This document shows, piece after piece, positions 32,446-44,925 of a stretch of 64,000 bases of DNA; the stretch's first letter is position 1; every line of letters begins with the position of its first letter. The stretch covers positions 67,484,577 to 67,548,576 of the forward strand of contig OZ020267.1 of assembly GCA_963971225.1 (NCBI GenBank), read 5' to 3'. The position numbers were made by a program, and so were the translations under genes. Below the pieces are notes generated by a model. The model was not told the origin of the DNA, searched no databases, and saw nothing but the letters and a program-made list of their open reading frames with translations. The DNA is from Melieria omissa (lineage: Eukaryota > Arthropoda > Insecta > Diptera > Ulidiidae).

Positions 32446-33730
32446 GCCTAAAAGTATGCATAGAAAAGCATTCTTGCACAGCACAGAGAGCTTCATCGTT
32501 TCAATAATTTTACGTACTCAGTATCGAGTAGTACTCAAATTTTTTTTTCAATATGGAAAAGAACTCAGTATGGATATTTGTACTCAGTACCAAAAAGTTC
32601 TCAATATCAATACTCATGAGCTTAGTGTAGGTTATTGTTTAAAGTTTCAGTATCAAAAAGTACAAAACATTAAAATTGACACTCAGTGTCGGAAAGTACT
32701 TAGTTCGAAAACTATTCAGTACATATAGGTTTTTCTACTGTGTATGAAAAGTAGTCGGTATTGAGATTTGTACTCGAATGATACTCAGTACGGATGTTTG
32801 TACTCAGTGTCGAAAAGTACTGGGTATCGATATTTGTACTTAGTGTCTAAATGTACTCAGTTTTAATACTGGTACTCAGTATAGAACAGTAGTAAATATG
32901 AACCCTTCTGTTTACTCAGTATGGAAATGTAATCAGTATCAACATTTCTACTTAGTGTCTAAAAGTACTCAGTTCAAAAAATACAAAAAAAAGTCAAAAA
33001 AGTACTCAGAAAAGTCTTCATATCGATTCTTATACTCAGTATAGAAAAGTACTCAGTATCTATATATCTACTGAGTGGAAAAAAGTAGTCAGTACGCAAA
33101 GTACTATGTTAGAAAAGTGGTCAGTATCGATTCTTCTATTCAGTATGGAAAAGTCTCAATATCAATTTTTGCATTCATTTTTGTATAGAAAAGTACTCAG
33201 TGTCAATATTTATACTCAGTAGAGAAAAGTACTCATTCGAGAAGCACTTAGTATCGATACTTCTAGTCAGTATGGAGAATTTCGATATCGATTCTTGTAC
33301 TTGAACAGTACTCAGTATCCATACTTCTACTAAGTATATAATATTTTCAATATATATTTTTGTATTCAGGATAGAAAACTAGTCGGTATCAATATTTCCA
33401 CTCAGTTCGAAAAGCACTTAATATCGATGCTTATAATCCGTATGGGAAAAGCCTCAATAACGTTTCTTGTACTCAGTATAGAAAAGTACTCAGTATCAAT
33501 ATTTCTACTCAATATTTCTTCTCACTGGAGAAAAGTAGTCAGTTCAAAAAGTATTCACAGTCAGTATGGAAAAGTCTCAATACCGATTCTTGTACTCAGT
33601 ATTGAAAACTAGTCAGTATCAATATTTTCACTCAGTGGAGAAAAGTACTCAGTTCGAAAGGTACTCAATATCGATACTTCTACTACCCAGATTATCATTA
33701 CTATTAAACGGTATCCAAAAGTACTCAGTA
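32446..33730. repeat. Degenerate minisatellite built on GTACTCAGTATCGATA
   Basis: It begins at an exact GCCTAAAAGTATGC (32446-32459). It is followed by about 1.25 kb in which AAAAGTACTCAGTATC and TACTCAGTATRGAAAAGT alternate at intervals of roughly 30-40 bases, with many variants. There is no coding capacity. The unit shares AAAAGTA with the dispersed 14-mer. Confidence 0.85.
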
Positions 33731-36047
33731 TTTTGTATTTAGTTACATGTTTCTTTCGCTCTGCGAGTTTTACATTTTACTTTTTGGTTTTTCATTTTCA
33801 TTTTATTCTCTAATGAGCCTAAAACACAATTTTCATTAAGAATATTTCTTATAAGTAATCGACTAATTGCACAAATGAGGCTAAAACAATTTTCCCAAAA
33901 CAGCTTTAAAAGCGATTACTTCGAAATTTGTATTTCAACCGTTGCGGCTCAGCGTGTTTGAGCTCAAATCGCAGGCAGCGCAAGAGTGTGCAAAATATAT
34001 ACACAGCTCTTGTTGCAGGGGTCAGATCCTTGGGGAGTTCTATTGTATACATGTGTGTGTGTGTGTGTGTGTGTAGAAATCAACAACGTCAAGGATACAA
34101 CGCCCAATGTTATTTTTCATGCAGCAGAGATGAATGGAAGATAAGTAGAGCGTCGTGTGCGGGACGGCAGCAGCGCAAAGAAAGAGTAAAGTAATGAAGT
34201 GACAGTTTGCTTAATAAGCAACATTAAATATGCATTTTCTCATTTTAACAGTGCGCCACCTTAAAAGGTCCTTTTTATTAAGGCAACGTGTGTGTGCAAG
34301 TGTGTGAGTAATTATGTCGACACGTTAAGGTGTCTTGGTGGCCGGTGCCCATTTCCAATGCGGTAGACACCTACACGGCTACGTGATATGAAAAGATTTT
34401 GCTTTTCAAAAGAATTTTTATGTAGGTATAAACGATGTGTTGAAGCGAAGTGCCGAAGGACATGGGCGCTTAAGGTTTGGTGATTTCGTTGACAGAAAAC
34501 AAGCAACAGATGAGTTGACAGCGACGGCAGTTGGAACGGCGGGCAGAGCTTTTGAATGGGGAAATTTTCGACTCACAGTGCAGACTAAGGGTTTCCTTTG
34601 AAATTGAGTTACACAACATTTTATGTATTAAAAACGAAGATTTCTCATGAAATCTAATTTAAAATAATCTTAACATTTTATATGAAATTCCTTCTTTGAA
34701 TTAGTTTTACTCTTTTTTTTAGAAAATACTTGCAAAAATTATTCAATCCTGGCGCTTGGCTGCTGTTGTATGTGAATCCACAGCTAAGCTTCGCATTGTT
34801 GGCAGCTCAATGATTATCTGCGACAGCGGCAAATAAAGAAAACCAAAGACCGTTTTCTATTTTCCCTCCAGTTTGTGTGACGTGCGAACACTCTAATCGC
34901 CATAAAAGCGAAATAAAGTGTCGCCGTAATAAAAGCGACTTTATGCCAGGCGAGCCGAGGCGAGCGAGCGCGCTCGCTGCAGTGGCGCAGCGGAATGCAT
35001 CGGGTGTGCAGGATATAAAAAGGATTAAAGGTACTTATGGACCCCGCTTGTTGCTTTTGTTGCACCAAAAAATAATTTACTGCTTTTTAACTGCTGTGAA
35101 TGCGACAGAATTGCAGGCGGCGTGCGCGAAGTTGCAAGCGCTGTGCTCGGGGCGAGTCGAGGGCAGCGGGACTGCCATCACAGAGCAGACCAGCGAGTGC
35201 GGTGCGAATTTGAGGCAGCTGTCAACGCTTTGGCTGGTGCTGCTGTCGTCGCTGCCTGGCAGCTGCTGGTTGTGTGGGACGCTGGTAATGTCTTAGTCGG
35301 GTGGATGAAAGGGGGGGGGGGGCGGGACGTCGACTGAAGCTGTTGCTGACACTTACATAATATTAACAAGGACATTGGCACACACACACATACAAACGCA
35401 CAGCATACCTGCATGTTATTTTATAGGTTCGAGTATGCTTTCTCTCGCTCTTCGCCCCTGCGTCTCTGTCGCGCTAGCTCGCTGCGCACTACGGCTCCAC
35501 TCATACGGAAATTCTTTACTCCGCCCATTAAAGGAAGCAACGACAACTTGAAGTGCATGTCCTTCTGGCGGTGAAACTGTCAGCAGCGCCATCGCCATCG
35601 CCAACACTAACACTATTGCACTCACCTGGTACACGCACACACACACACACACACATACACACACTGCCATACGTTTTTGGCAGCATTCTTTGCGTGTGTG
35701 TGTGTTTGTGCTGTCGCGCAGCATTGAGTGCTTGAAGGGCGCAAACGTATTTTAAATATGCCCATCGAAAATTTTATAAAATCGCTGCAATCTGGATTAA
35801 ATTGTTACTGTTGTTGCACCACCTGCACAGTCGCTCGCTATACGCTTCAATGAATTTCTAAAAAATTGCTAAAACATCTTTTCGGTGATGCAACGCTGAC
35901 GCTAGCCGACGTTATCCACTGCAATGTTGGTAGCTAGCAATGTTTTTGTTGTTGCTGTTGTTTGGTTTGTATAGTTTGTATAGTAAAATGAAAAGTTTTA
36001 GTGGGCTGCAACGTTAGCTGACAGCTTTGAAAATCGTGTGATTTAAT
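33731..36047. other. Non-coding stretch
   Basis: (TG)n at about 34050-34073, (AC)n at about 35635-35660, and a G11 run near 35311-35321. A more balanced, GC-richer part lies at 34870-35340. No exon recognised. Confidence 0.5.
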
Positions 36048-36159
36048 ATGAGCTTAATACGAAATTTAGATTCTATCGTCAATGCGGCCATTGCGAACGA
36101 TCGAAGCAAATTGTTGCAGCGTTGCAGAGCTTTTGTCTTAATTCATTTGGGCATCAAGG
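36048..36159 (+). other. Weak candidate for a short coding exon
   Basis: An ATG opens a frame of 37 codons (MSLIRNLDSIVNAAIA..., ending in LGIK) that closes exactly at AAG|GTAAAA, a usable splice donor at 36160. Composition is more balanced than in neighbouring repeats and the peptide is not repeat-derived. No family is recognised, there is no visible acceptor or partner exon, and chance remains the simplest explanation. Confidence 0.18.
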
Positions 36160-36519
36160 TAAAATTTTGTGCTTTACAGTTGATTGCTTTTGGACGGCTT
36201 GCGCTGACAAATGTGAAATTTATGAGAATTTATGAGAAACAAATTGTAATATGTTCTTTATGGTTGAGAGCTTAACGCTGCGTTTGGACTGAAGTGACAG
36301 CTAAGCAGCATGTGAAGCAAATTGATTGAGTAGTGGGAAAAATAATAATTGGATAGTTGGAATATTGTGAGGAATAGTTATGGAATATAAAATGTTTTTT
36401 CCTAAAGAAAATATTTAAAATATTTGTTATAGTCTGAGGCAGGTATGTAGTTGCTGAGAAAGATGGATCTCCTGTTCATTTTTGAAATAAACTTAGGTCA
36501 AAGGGGCTCATTGCGATGC
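36160..36519. other. Non-coding stretch
   Basis: AT-rich; nothing recognisable before the satellite begins. Confidence 0.5.
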
Positions 36520-37846
36520 TAGAGAATCACGTTTCTTTTTTGTTGGACCTGAGGATTACATTTTTGTCTCTGAGAATCATCTTAATGCAGAAAAAGTGAC
36601 CCTTTGTGAAGCCAGAGGATCTCTCAGTATAGAATTAACCTCAACCCAGACCGAGTGACCCTTTGTGATGCCAGAGGATCTCTCTGTATATGAATAACCT
36701 AAACCCAGAACAAGTCACTCGTTGTGATAGCAGAGGAACACTTCTTTCTATAAAGGACTCTTCTCAACTCGGAACTGTGATACCAGAGGATAACGTTTTT
36801 TTCTCTGGGATTCAATTCCAACCCAGAAAAAAGGAAAAGAGGTCGTGTATTTGAAGACTAGGTCCTCTTCTCTGGAACTCATTTTAACCCAGATCAAGTG
36901 ACCCTTTGTGATGCTAGAGGATCTCTATGTATGGGATTGACCTCAACCAAGATCAAGTGACCCTTTGTGAAGCCTCTGTATAGAATTAACCTCAACCCAG
37001 ACCGAGTGACCCTTTGTGATGCCAGAGGATCTCTCTGTAAAGGATTCACCTCAACCCAGAACAAGTGACCCGTTGTGATAGCAGAGGATCTCTATGTATA
37101 GGATTAACCTCAACCCAGATCAAGTGACCCTTTGTGATGCTAGAGAATCTCTCTTTATAGGATTAAGCTCAACCCAGAGCAAGTGACCCATTATGATAGC
37201 AGAGGATCACTTCTTCCTGTAAAGGACTTATCTCAACTCGAAACAAGTTGACCCACTGTGATACCAGATGATCCCGTCTTTTTCTCTGAGATTCAATTCA
37301 AACCCAGAACAAATCTCCCATTGTTGTATTAGAAGATGAGGTGCCCTTCTCTGGGACTCATCTTAAACCAGAACAAGTGACCCGTTGTGGTACTAAAAAA
37401 TCACCTCTCTGTGTATAGGATTCACTTAAATTCAGAACAAATAACCCTTTGTGACACCAGAGGATCTCCTCTCTCTATATAGGATCCATCTAAAATCGGA
37501 ACATGTGACCCATTATGATAGCATAGGATCGCTTCTTTCTGTAAAGAATTCATCTCAACTCGGAACAAGTGGCCCAATGTGATACTTACTAGAAAATTAG
37601 GTCCCTTTCTTTGGAATTCATCTTCACTTCTGACAAGAGATCCATTATGGTACTTAAGCATCACATCTTTGCTTTACCCTTCTCTGTCACTCTTCTTAAC
37701 CCAGAAAAAGTGACTCTGTGTAGTACCAGCGGATCACTTCTCTCTGTATTGGATTAACCTCAACCCAGAACAAGTCACCCGTTGTGATACCAGAGGATCA
37801 CTTATTTTGGTAAAGGATTCATCTTGGAACAAGTGAATCGTTATTA
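36520..37846. repeat. Satellite, about 60-bp unit, roughly 20 copies
   Basis: Typical unit parts are GTGACCCTTTGTGATGCCAG, then AGGATCTCTCTGTATAGGAT and TCACCTCAACCCAGAACAA. Copies range from near-identical to heavily diverged, and some carry a TTCTTTCTGTAAAGGA variant. The array is interrupted by the mariner at 37847 and resumes after it. Confidence 0.88.
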
Positions 37847-37880
37847 TCAGGTGTACAACTTTGCTTCCACCGTTTTCCGA
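37847..37880 (+). repeat. Left terminal inverted repeat of the mariner
   Basis: Begins TCAGGTGTACAACTTTGCTT and continues CCACCGTTTTCC. It pairs with 38551-38585 apart from a base at position 23 and a length difference in the T-run. Confidence 0.9.
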
Positions 37881-38018
37881 TAGGTGGCTGTACCGGCTGA
37901 GGCTGGTTGAAATACATAGATGGTAATGCCTTTAAAGTGAGTGTGGACAGTGCCTAACGAATTGTCATCGCCGTTTCAGTGACAGTTGTTCTTGTTTTCG
38001 TATTATTCACGCTCGAAA

Positions 38019-38510
38019 ATGTCCGTGTATGTGCCCAATTCTCGCCATTTGCGGGAAGTTTTACTTTTCTGTTACAATTCGAAAAAAATGCAGCTGAAGC
38101 GCATCGAATGCTCTCAGAAACTTACGGTGATGCTGCTCTGAGTGAAAGAACGTGTCGGGAGTGGTTTCAACGTTTTAAAAATGGAAGAGCGACATGACAA
38201 AGTCATCCTCCAACACGACAATGCTCGGCCTCACGTCGCAAAAGTGGTCAAAAAGTACCTGGAAACGCTGAAATGGGAAGTCTTGCCCCACCCGCCGTAT
38301 TCCCCAGATGTCGCCCCTTCTGACTTCCACCTATTCCGTTCGATGGCACACGGCCTGGCAGACCAACATTTTCAATCCTTCGAAGAATTGGAAAAATGGA
38401 TTGCTTCATGGATAGCGTCAAAAGAGGACTCCTTTTTTCGTGCCGGGATCCGAAAATTGCCGGAAAGATGGGAGAAAGTTGTCGCTAGCGACGGACAATA
38501 CTTTGAATAA
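38019..38510 (+). pseudogene. Broken mariner transposase
   Basis: Normal mariner transposases have about 340-350 residues with a D,D34D catalytic triad. Here an ATG at 38019 starts a typical N-terminus (MSVYVPNSRHLREVLLF). The frame then shifts at an A7 run (38082-38088), and the helix-turn-helix part continues in another frame (AAEAHRMLSETYGD, CREWFQRFKNG). About 180 residues, including the first catalytic Asp, are missing at about 38185-38200. The C-terminal third follows in a third frame with HDNARPH and, exactly 34 residues after its Asp, PPYSPDVAPSDFHLF. It ends at TAA 38508-38510. It cannot encode an active enzyme. Confidence 0.92.
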
Positions 38511-38550
38511 TACATCTGTAAGCACTTTTTCGCAATAAAGCTTTTAATTT

Positions 38551-38585
38551 TGGAAAAAACGGCGGAAGCAAAGTTGTACACCTGA
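38551..38585 (+). repeat. Right terminal inverted repeat of the mariner
   Basis: Mirror of the left terminus, ending in ...GTTGTACACCTGA before the TA duplication. Confidence 0.9.
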
Positions 38586-38650
38586 TATAATAGAAGACTA
38601 AGTCTCTTTTCTCGGACTCATCTCAACGTAGAACAAAACGAAGAACAAAA
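38586..38650. repeat. Continuation of the 60-bp satellite after the mariner
   Basis: AGAAGACTAAGTCTC and GGACTCATCTCAACGTAGAA match the units left of the mariner, showing that the transposon landed inside the array. Confidence 0.7.
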
Positions 38651-41127
38651 ATTTCAAATGTATTTTACTTTCATTACCTAATTTCAACTTATTTGATTAC
38701 TTCAAGTCCGAGCAATAAACCTGGATTTCACTGCCACAGAAGCTTCAGATAAGTGTAGTTTTAGAATAACAAGCTCAAAGGAGCTCAATAGTGCAGTTGT
38801 TTTGATTGAATGAATACACTAAATTCAGTAAGTTTAACAACGAGTTCAGTAAGGTCAGTGAGGCCGCCAGAGAACGGGGCCCAAGAATTCGAATAACATT
38901 GACACAAATATACTAAAATAATTTTCTACCCAAAAAGCGTTTAGCAGCTGCACTGAAGTCAGTTAAGAGAAGACCGAGTATTTTTAATTGAAATGTGAGA
39001 ACATATTTCTCCCAAATAAAAGTGCACAATTGAAATTTTTGCCAGGTACACAGCGTTTTTATGTTTTTGGTTTAATGGGGTGAAACCTCACCGTGTTCCG
39101 TTTTCTTAGCAGTTCACTGATCTCTTGGGGCAACATCTCGTTACTGACCTTGCGGCCCATTAGGCCATCAACACATTTTACTTTAGCCAACTTTAGACCA
39201 AACCTAACCTCTTTCACTCACACTGAACTGCTGCTCAGCTTATCCTAGAATCTTAGTATCACTTAGAAACGTAGAAGTAATAAAATTATTTGTTTTAAGT
39301 GCATTTAAGACGCTCCTGGCTCCTTCAGTTCAGTCCAATAGACCAACTCATAAAGTGCGCTCCTTCTTTACAGCTGCACATTTTCCACATGCGGCCAAAG
39401 ATGGCAATGCCGAAAAATGCAAAAATGCACTTTTGGCAATTAACTGGCGGCTGCTGCGCCCAAAAGACAAACAACTCTAGAAAAAAAAGTGTGCGCTTTG
39501 CACTTGGAGCACCTGCAGCTGTGCAGCTAATGAAGCCTGAGTGCCTACATAACCAAACACACACACGCACACAAACACACATTGCACATATATTTATGTT
39601 AGGGTGCAACAACAGCAACAACATTCAAAGCAACTGTACACACTTCTTTTGCTGGCAAGATTAAAGAAGCCGCGCGCAGCAACAAGAACCACGCGTCGCT
39701 TCCACTTGCATTGGCAAAGGGAAACATGCCTCTAAAAACAACAAAAACAACAACTATAACAGGAAAAAAGCAAAAAACGAAAGCGCGTCTAAGGCGCGAA
39801 AAAAGTGTGCCATTTTTCTGCCGCTGGCCACACTTAACATTATTTCACTTTTAAGTTTCATTTTCGCAAACACGCTTACAAGCTGCGCCTGCACAAACAA
39901 AAGGCCTGCGTGTTGCACGTACAGTGTTGTATAAGCAGTAGTTGGGGATGGTAGAAAGGTGGGCTGGAAAAGTGGTAGGATAACACATGTAAATGTGAAG
40001 GAGAAAGCATAAAACAAAGCAGTAAAAAAAAACACAAAAATAAAAAATATATATAAATATTTTATAAAAATTTTGAAATATGTAACCATTATGTGGGCGT
40101 GGCGTTGCTAAAGCATGTCGACAAAATATGTATGAAAAAAAAGACAGCAAAAATACAACATTGACATACGTGTCCGGGTCAGAGTTGCAAATTTAATGCA
40201 TTTGGCGTGGCGCTACAATCGGTCACTTCGGCAACTTTATTATTTCTACTTCTTATTTTTTAAGTCTACTTTTTTACTTTATGGCAAAGCACAAAAATTG
40301 TGCAAATAGTTGTTCACCACTTTTTTTTTAATAGTAAAAATGTTAAATGCCCCAACGCGGCCATTGATGCTGAGTGCAGCTCAAGGTTGCGGCGCGGTTG
40401 CAGCTGTTTTGTTGCATGCACTTTTAACATTCCATTTGCTGTTCTCCCCTACGTTTGGCCGTTCGGCAAACTTGAAAGCCACCAGCGGCAAGAAATTGGC
40501 CACACAAAAATGAGAGCGAAGCGTAACCAACAAAAAAAATAATAATATAAAAAATGTGTAATAACAGCAAAAACCAGCTTAAAAAGAAAATACTAAAAAT
40601 GCACGCTTCCGGCACCTGCGGTTGGTGCCTAGTTGCGTTCGGCTTTTGCAAACAAACAAAAAAGCAGCAACATTGGCCGCACGGACACTCAATGAACTTC
40701 GTGCCACTGTGCCATCAGCGCTTATGGGTGCCACACCTATGTGTGTTTGTGTGTGTGTGGTTGTGTGCGAGAGCGTGTTGGTGTGAGTGCGTGGATTCTT
40801 TGAGCGCGCCAACACGCAAACTGGCCTATTTGAGTTCCTCTTTGCTTTAGTTAATACTTTAGTGTTCGAGAGATGCCCAATTCCAGGCCGATGCCGAAAC
40901 CGAAGGCAGAAATATGAAATATTGATTCAGAAATATGGCATGAATTTGAATTAGTTGAGGGTAATGAGTCACAAAAAAGCTATTAATTTGTGCAAATTTA
41001 ACTCAAGAACAAACTTAACTCCTTTGCGACTTGATGAGACTTTTATGTTCCATTAAAAGTTGAAAATTTTTTAAAGAATTTTACTAGCAACTTTTTCGGT
41101 ATAAAATCAAATATTAGTCAACATAAA
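38651..41127. other. Non-coding stretch
   Basis: 39100-39215 may hold a diverged non-LTR 3' end (TGCGGCCCATTAGGCCATCA, then ACCAAACCTAACC), plus sense, weak. TG-rich text lies at 40740-40785. No exon recognised. Confidence 0.45.
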
Positions 41128-41392
41128 GTTAGGTTAGGTTATGGTGACTGCCTCTGTGAGAGATACACTGGGAGGCCTATTGTGAGGCTCATTGTGATAC
41201 CAAATATTTCCACCGGTTGTTTTTTTAATGTGTATGCAACACTGTTTTTCTAACAGAAATGTGGATAGCACACATTTTAAGCGAATGGGAAAAGGGTGAG
41301 AGGGATGGAACCTACAGTTCAATGTCGAGTCCGAACGGCGACTGACAGTTTTTTCTTTCAAACCTGGAGGTGTTGCCAGCATAAACTACTAC
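41128..41392 (-). repeat. Dispersed repeat (copy A), minus sense
   Basis: On the minus strand it contains CCGTTCGGACTCGACATTGA, ACTGTAGGTTCC, TTAAAATGTGTGCT, TGGTATCACAATGAGCC and AATAGGCCTCCCAGTGT. It ends in CCTAACCTAAC. The same order of blocks occurs at 44748-44925 in plus sense. The ending resembles a non-LTR 3' UTR. I recall similar blocks as common in tephritid genomes; that is memory, not a search. Confidence 0.75.
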
Positions 41393-43984
41393 GGTTAAAA
41401 AAGAGAAAATTGCAAACTTAAACCGATACCGAAGGCCAATGCCGATTAATCGGCCTAACATTGCTGTAAGGAACTGAATAATTTAACTCTCAAATGTTTT
41501 TTGAGACATATCAAAAACCAAAACCAATAAAAACAACAACAAAACACTAAAAATTAAGCAAAAACAAACCTAAATCACAGACCACCGAACTGTAAGAAAA
41601 AATCTTTAATTTAAAATTTTAATTATTTTTTTTTTCAATTTGTAATCGACTTAGAACAACTTAGAGCTGAAAAGCAAAGACTTGATTTTTAGATCTTTTT
41701 TCAAAAACTGCTAAGCTACAAAATCTCAAAAATGTAGGTGGCAACTCTTTACGCTGGTTCGCGTGGGATTGAAATGAGCTGCGGCGCGTTTATTTGCAGC
41801 AGCCGCATGCTGCATTTCAACTGTACATGACATCTGTGCAGTGGTGCAGTGGGGTTTGCGGATTCAAACCCCTCAAATATTTGTTGCTTGCAAAAATTGT
41901 GGCTCGCAAATGTGGTTGCAAATGGCAATGAACTCAAAACTTTTGTATAGAACCCCCAAAATTTGAATTATTTGTGCGCCACTGCATCTGTGCATATGTC
42001 TGTGTGTGTGTGTGTGTGTGTGTTCATTTCATTCTTTGTATTGTTGACCATTTTTTCACGCTTTAATAGACAGTTTTTTTTTATATTTCGGCAGCGCTGC
42101 ATAGACAATTTTGTTTAGTTGCAAGTTTCTTCTCAAATGCTCAAAACTGTAATTGCGGTGAATGTTCATCGTTTATGCTTCTTCTTCTTCTTCTACTACT
42201 TTTGCATGTTTTTGTTCTTGTTCTATGCACTAACCATAAATTAAACAACCATTCGCCGCATTTAGCTACATTTGGCAGCCTCCGACGTGAACCAGTGTCT
42301 ATGCGAAATTGCTGCCTTTTGTTACTACACTTTAGTTGTTGGTTTTGTGTTTTTGCTTTTTTATTTGTTGTAAGGCGTTCATGAAAAACGCTCGCCACAC
42401 ATGCACACTGTTGCCTAGGTACCGTTAAGCAGCCGTTGCGCTTACACGTCTATAACATTTGGCGCTTATTTATTTTTCTAAAAAGAAACAATCCGTCCAA
42501 AAAAAAAACGAAACATTGCAGCGTTGCATTTTTGGGATGCGCTCTCGGTGCGCGCCACCAAAGTGTAGTATAAACAATTTAAAATTTTTAATAAATGTGT
42601 ATGTGTGTGTGTTTTGTTTTTTGGGGCTGGGACTCTATGTGGAATTTATGAGCGGCAAGTGGCAGTGTTCGCATAGCACAACAAACTGAAAAATGAGGTT
42701 ATGGTCCTTGGGCATTTTGGTTGAAAGAAAATAAAATGCAATAGAATGGAATATTTCTTGCTTAAAAATGTAAATGCCGTCATGTGTTTCGGGCGTAAAG
42801 AAGAAAAGGTGCTGGGCGGTATAAATAGAAATTTATCAGGGGTTATGCACTTAAGTATGTAAGTATGTGTGTAATTATGAACTTGGTTATTTGTATAAAA
42901 GGGAGTCTCAACATGAGACATGATGAAGTTCAGGTGAAATACAAATATCGGGACTGAAAAATTTAAAAACTAGTAATTTTTTAGAAACTTGAAACAAATA
43001 GTTGCAATTAGTATTTAATGTATTTTTTTATTATCAATTTTTAAAACGAAATATATGCAATAAAGCTTTTAGTGCCCCACTCATCGATGGCAAATCGATC
43101 GTTACAAAAAAAAAACAAAAACAGTTGGCTATCCCACTCAGTTCACACACCAACAGCGTCAAATCCTTTTGAATTGAATACTTGAGCTGATTTCTCATAT
43201 TCATACAACATTCTTTTAGACATACTTACATACACACATACAAACGCACCTACATGCTAACATCTGTGGAATTCTGGGTCCGAGCATGTAGGAGTATTGC
43301 TCGGGAAAGTGCTGGCAACTGACAATCGGTTCGTTTGAACGCGACACTTTTCGGCAGAGCACTCATGACTCATGTCCTGACGTAGCTGAGTGCCAACATA
43401 TCCGCCTTCATTGTCAAGTTATACCATGGTGACATAACGCAGGTACACGGCCTGTTATCACAGGGTTTATAATATATAGCAGACTCGGTCTCGTTTGGCT
43501 TGCGATACTGAAAAAAATTACACACATACGCGCAGTCGTGATGACATGTGGACAATTAAGTTGTGACACTAACTACAACATCACATAAGAAAAAAAGTTG
43601 AGTGCGTTAAGCCATGTTTTATTAGGTTCACAATGTGTTTATTTTTTTGCCATAAAATAAGAATTTTATATCTAAACAATCATAAATCCCATTTCATCAG
43701 CAGAAAATAACACGAAAATTGCATTATGATGATTTATGTTTTCAGCTTCATTGGCACATAAATGTCTTTCAAAAGTAATAATTGGCAATAAAAATAATTT
43801 AGAAATGATTAATTAGACGATTTGTTGGACAAAAGATGCATTGAAATACATATGAAACATTATGATGGCAATAGAAATCTTCGAACAACATTAAAGCTGA
43901 TGAGGCTAAGTTAACAGCAAATGATGGTAACGTCAATCTAAATCAAACGATTATTTAATTAGTTTTTAGGATTTTAAATTAAGT
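41393..43984. other. Non-coding stretch
   Basis: (TG)n near 42001-42022, TTC repeats near 42180-42196, otherwise AT-rich. No exon recognised. Confidence 0.5.
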
Positions 43985-44747
43985 TATCTTTAGAACAGTG
44001 ATGGCCATTCTACAACTCGCAAGTAGTTTTAGAACTTAACTGAATAAGAACTGACTTTGTATTAAAAGTTATAGTAAAGTTTTAGATTAAGTTGTCGTTT
44101 GAACAGTGATGGTCATTCTACAACTCGCAAGTAGTTTTAGAACTTAACTGAATAAGAACTGACTTTGTATTAAAAGTTATAGTAAAGTTTTAGATTAAGT
44201 TGTCGTTTGAACAGTGATGGTCATCCTACTACTCGCGAGTAGCTTTTGAACTAACTGATCTGAACTGAAATGACTTTGTACTAAAAGTTATACTAAGGTT
44301 TAGCTTAATTTGTTTAGCGAACAGTGATGGCCATTCTGCTACTCGCAACTAAACTGAACTGAACCCAGAACTGATTTTGTACTAAAAGTCATACTAAGTT
44401 TTAGATAAAGTTGTCGCTATAACAGTGATGGCCATTCTGTTGCTCGCAACTGAACTGAAATGAACTGAATTGACTTTGTACTAAAAGTTATACTAAGGTT
44501 TAGCTTAATTTGTTTAGCGCACAGTGATGGTCATTCTGCTACTCGCAACTAAACTGAACTGAACTAAACTGATCTTAACTAAACTGAACTAGAACTGACT
44601 GTGTACTAAAAGTTATACTAAGTTTTTAACAAAGTTCTCGTTAGAGCAGTGATGGCCATCCTACTACTTGCGAGAAGCTTTAGAACTAACTGAACTTAAC
44701 TCAACTGAACTTAACTGAACTAGAGCTGACTTCGTATTAAAAGTTAT
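43985..44747. repeat. Minisatellite, about 108-bp unit, seven copies
   Basis: ACAGTGATGG(C/T)CATTCT recurs at about 43995, 44103, 44211, 44321, 44422, 44521 and 44647. Each is followed by CTCGCAA-containing text, AACTGAACTGA-type text, TGACTTTGTA(T/C)TAAAAGTTA and TTTAGATTAAGTTGTCG. The first two units are almost identical; later ones diverge and vary in length. Confidence 0.9.
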
Positions 44748-44925
44748 ACTGCCAATTCGTTCGGATTCGGCGTTAAACTGTAACATAGGTCTCCGCCCCT
44801 CCCTTTCTCCATCCGCTTGAAATGTGTGCTGTAACATATGTGGGAAAGACAGTGTTCAAAAACGGGTGAAATTAGTGGTATCACAGTGGGCCTCATAATA
44901 GGCCTCCGAGTGTGTCTCTTGCAAT
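44748..44925 (+). repeat. Dispersed repeat (copy B), plus sense
   Basis: Same block order as copy A at 41128-41392: TTCGGATTCGGCGTTAAACT, then TTGAAATGTGTGCT, GTGGTATCACAGTGGGCC and AATAGGCCTCCGAGTGTGTC. It lies directly after the 108-bp minisatellite. Confidence 0.75.

Larger units (their letters stand above)
37847..38585 (+). mobile_element. Internally deleted mariner transposon
   Basis: 739 bp flanked by TA at 37845-37846 and 38586-38587. Terminal inverted repeats of about 31 bp match almost perfectly: the left starts TCAGGTGTACAACTTTGCTT and the right is its mirror. Between them lie the N- and C-terminal parts of a mariner transposase with the middle missing. It could move only with transposase supplied by another copy. 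Confidence 0.95.

Noticed and set aside
36520..37846. Could the regular 60-bp array be a CRISPR array?
   Set aside because: There is no separation into constant repeats and unique spacers: the whole unit diverges gradually, and the DNA is clearly eukaryotic.
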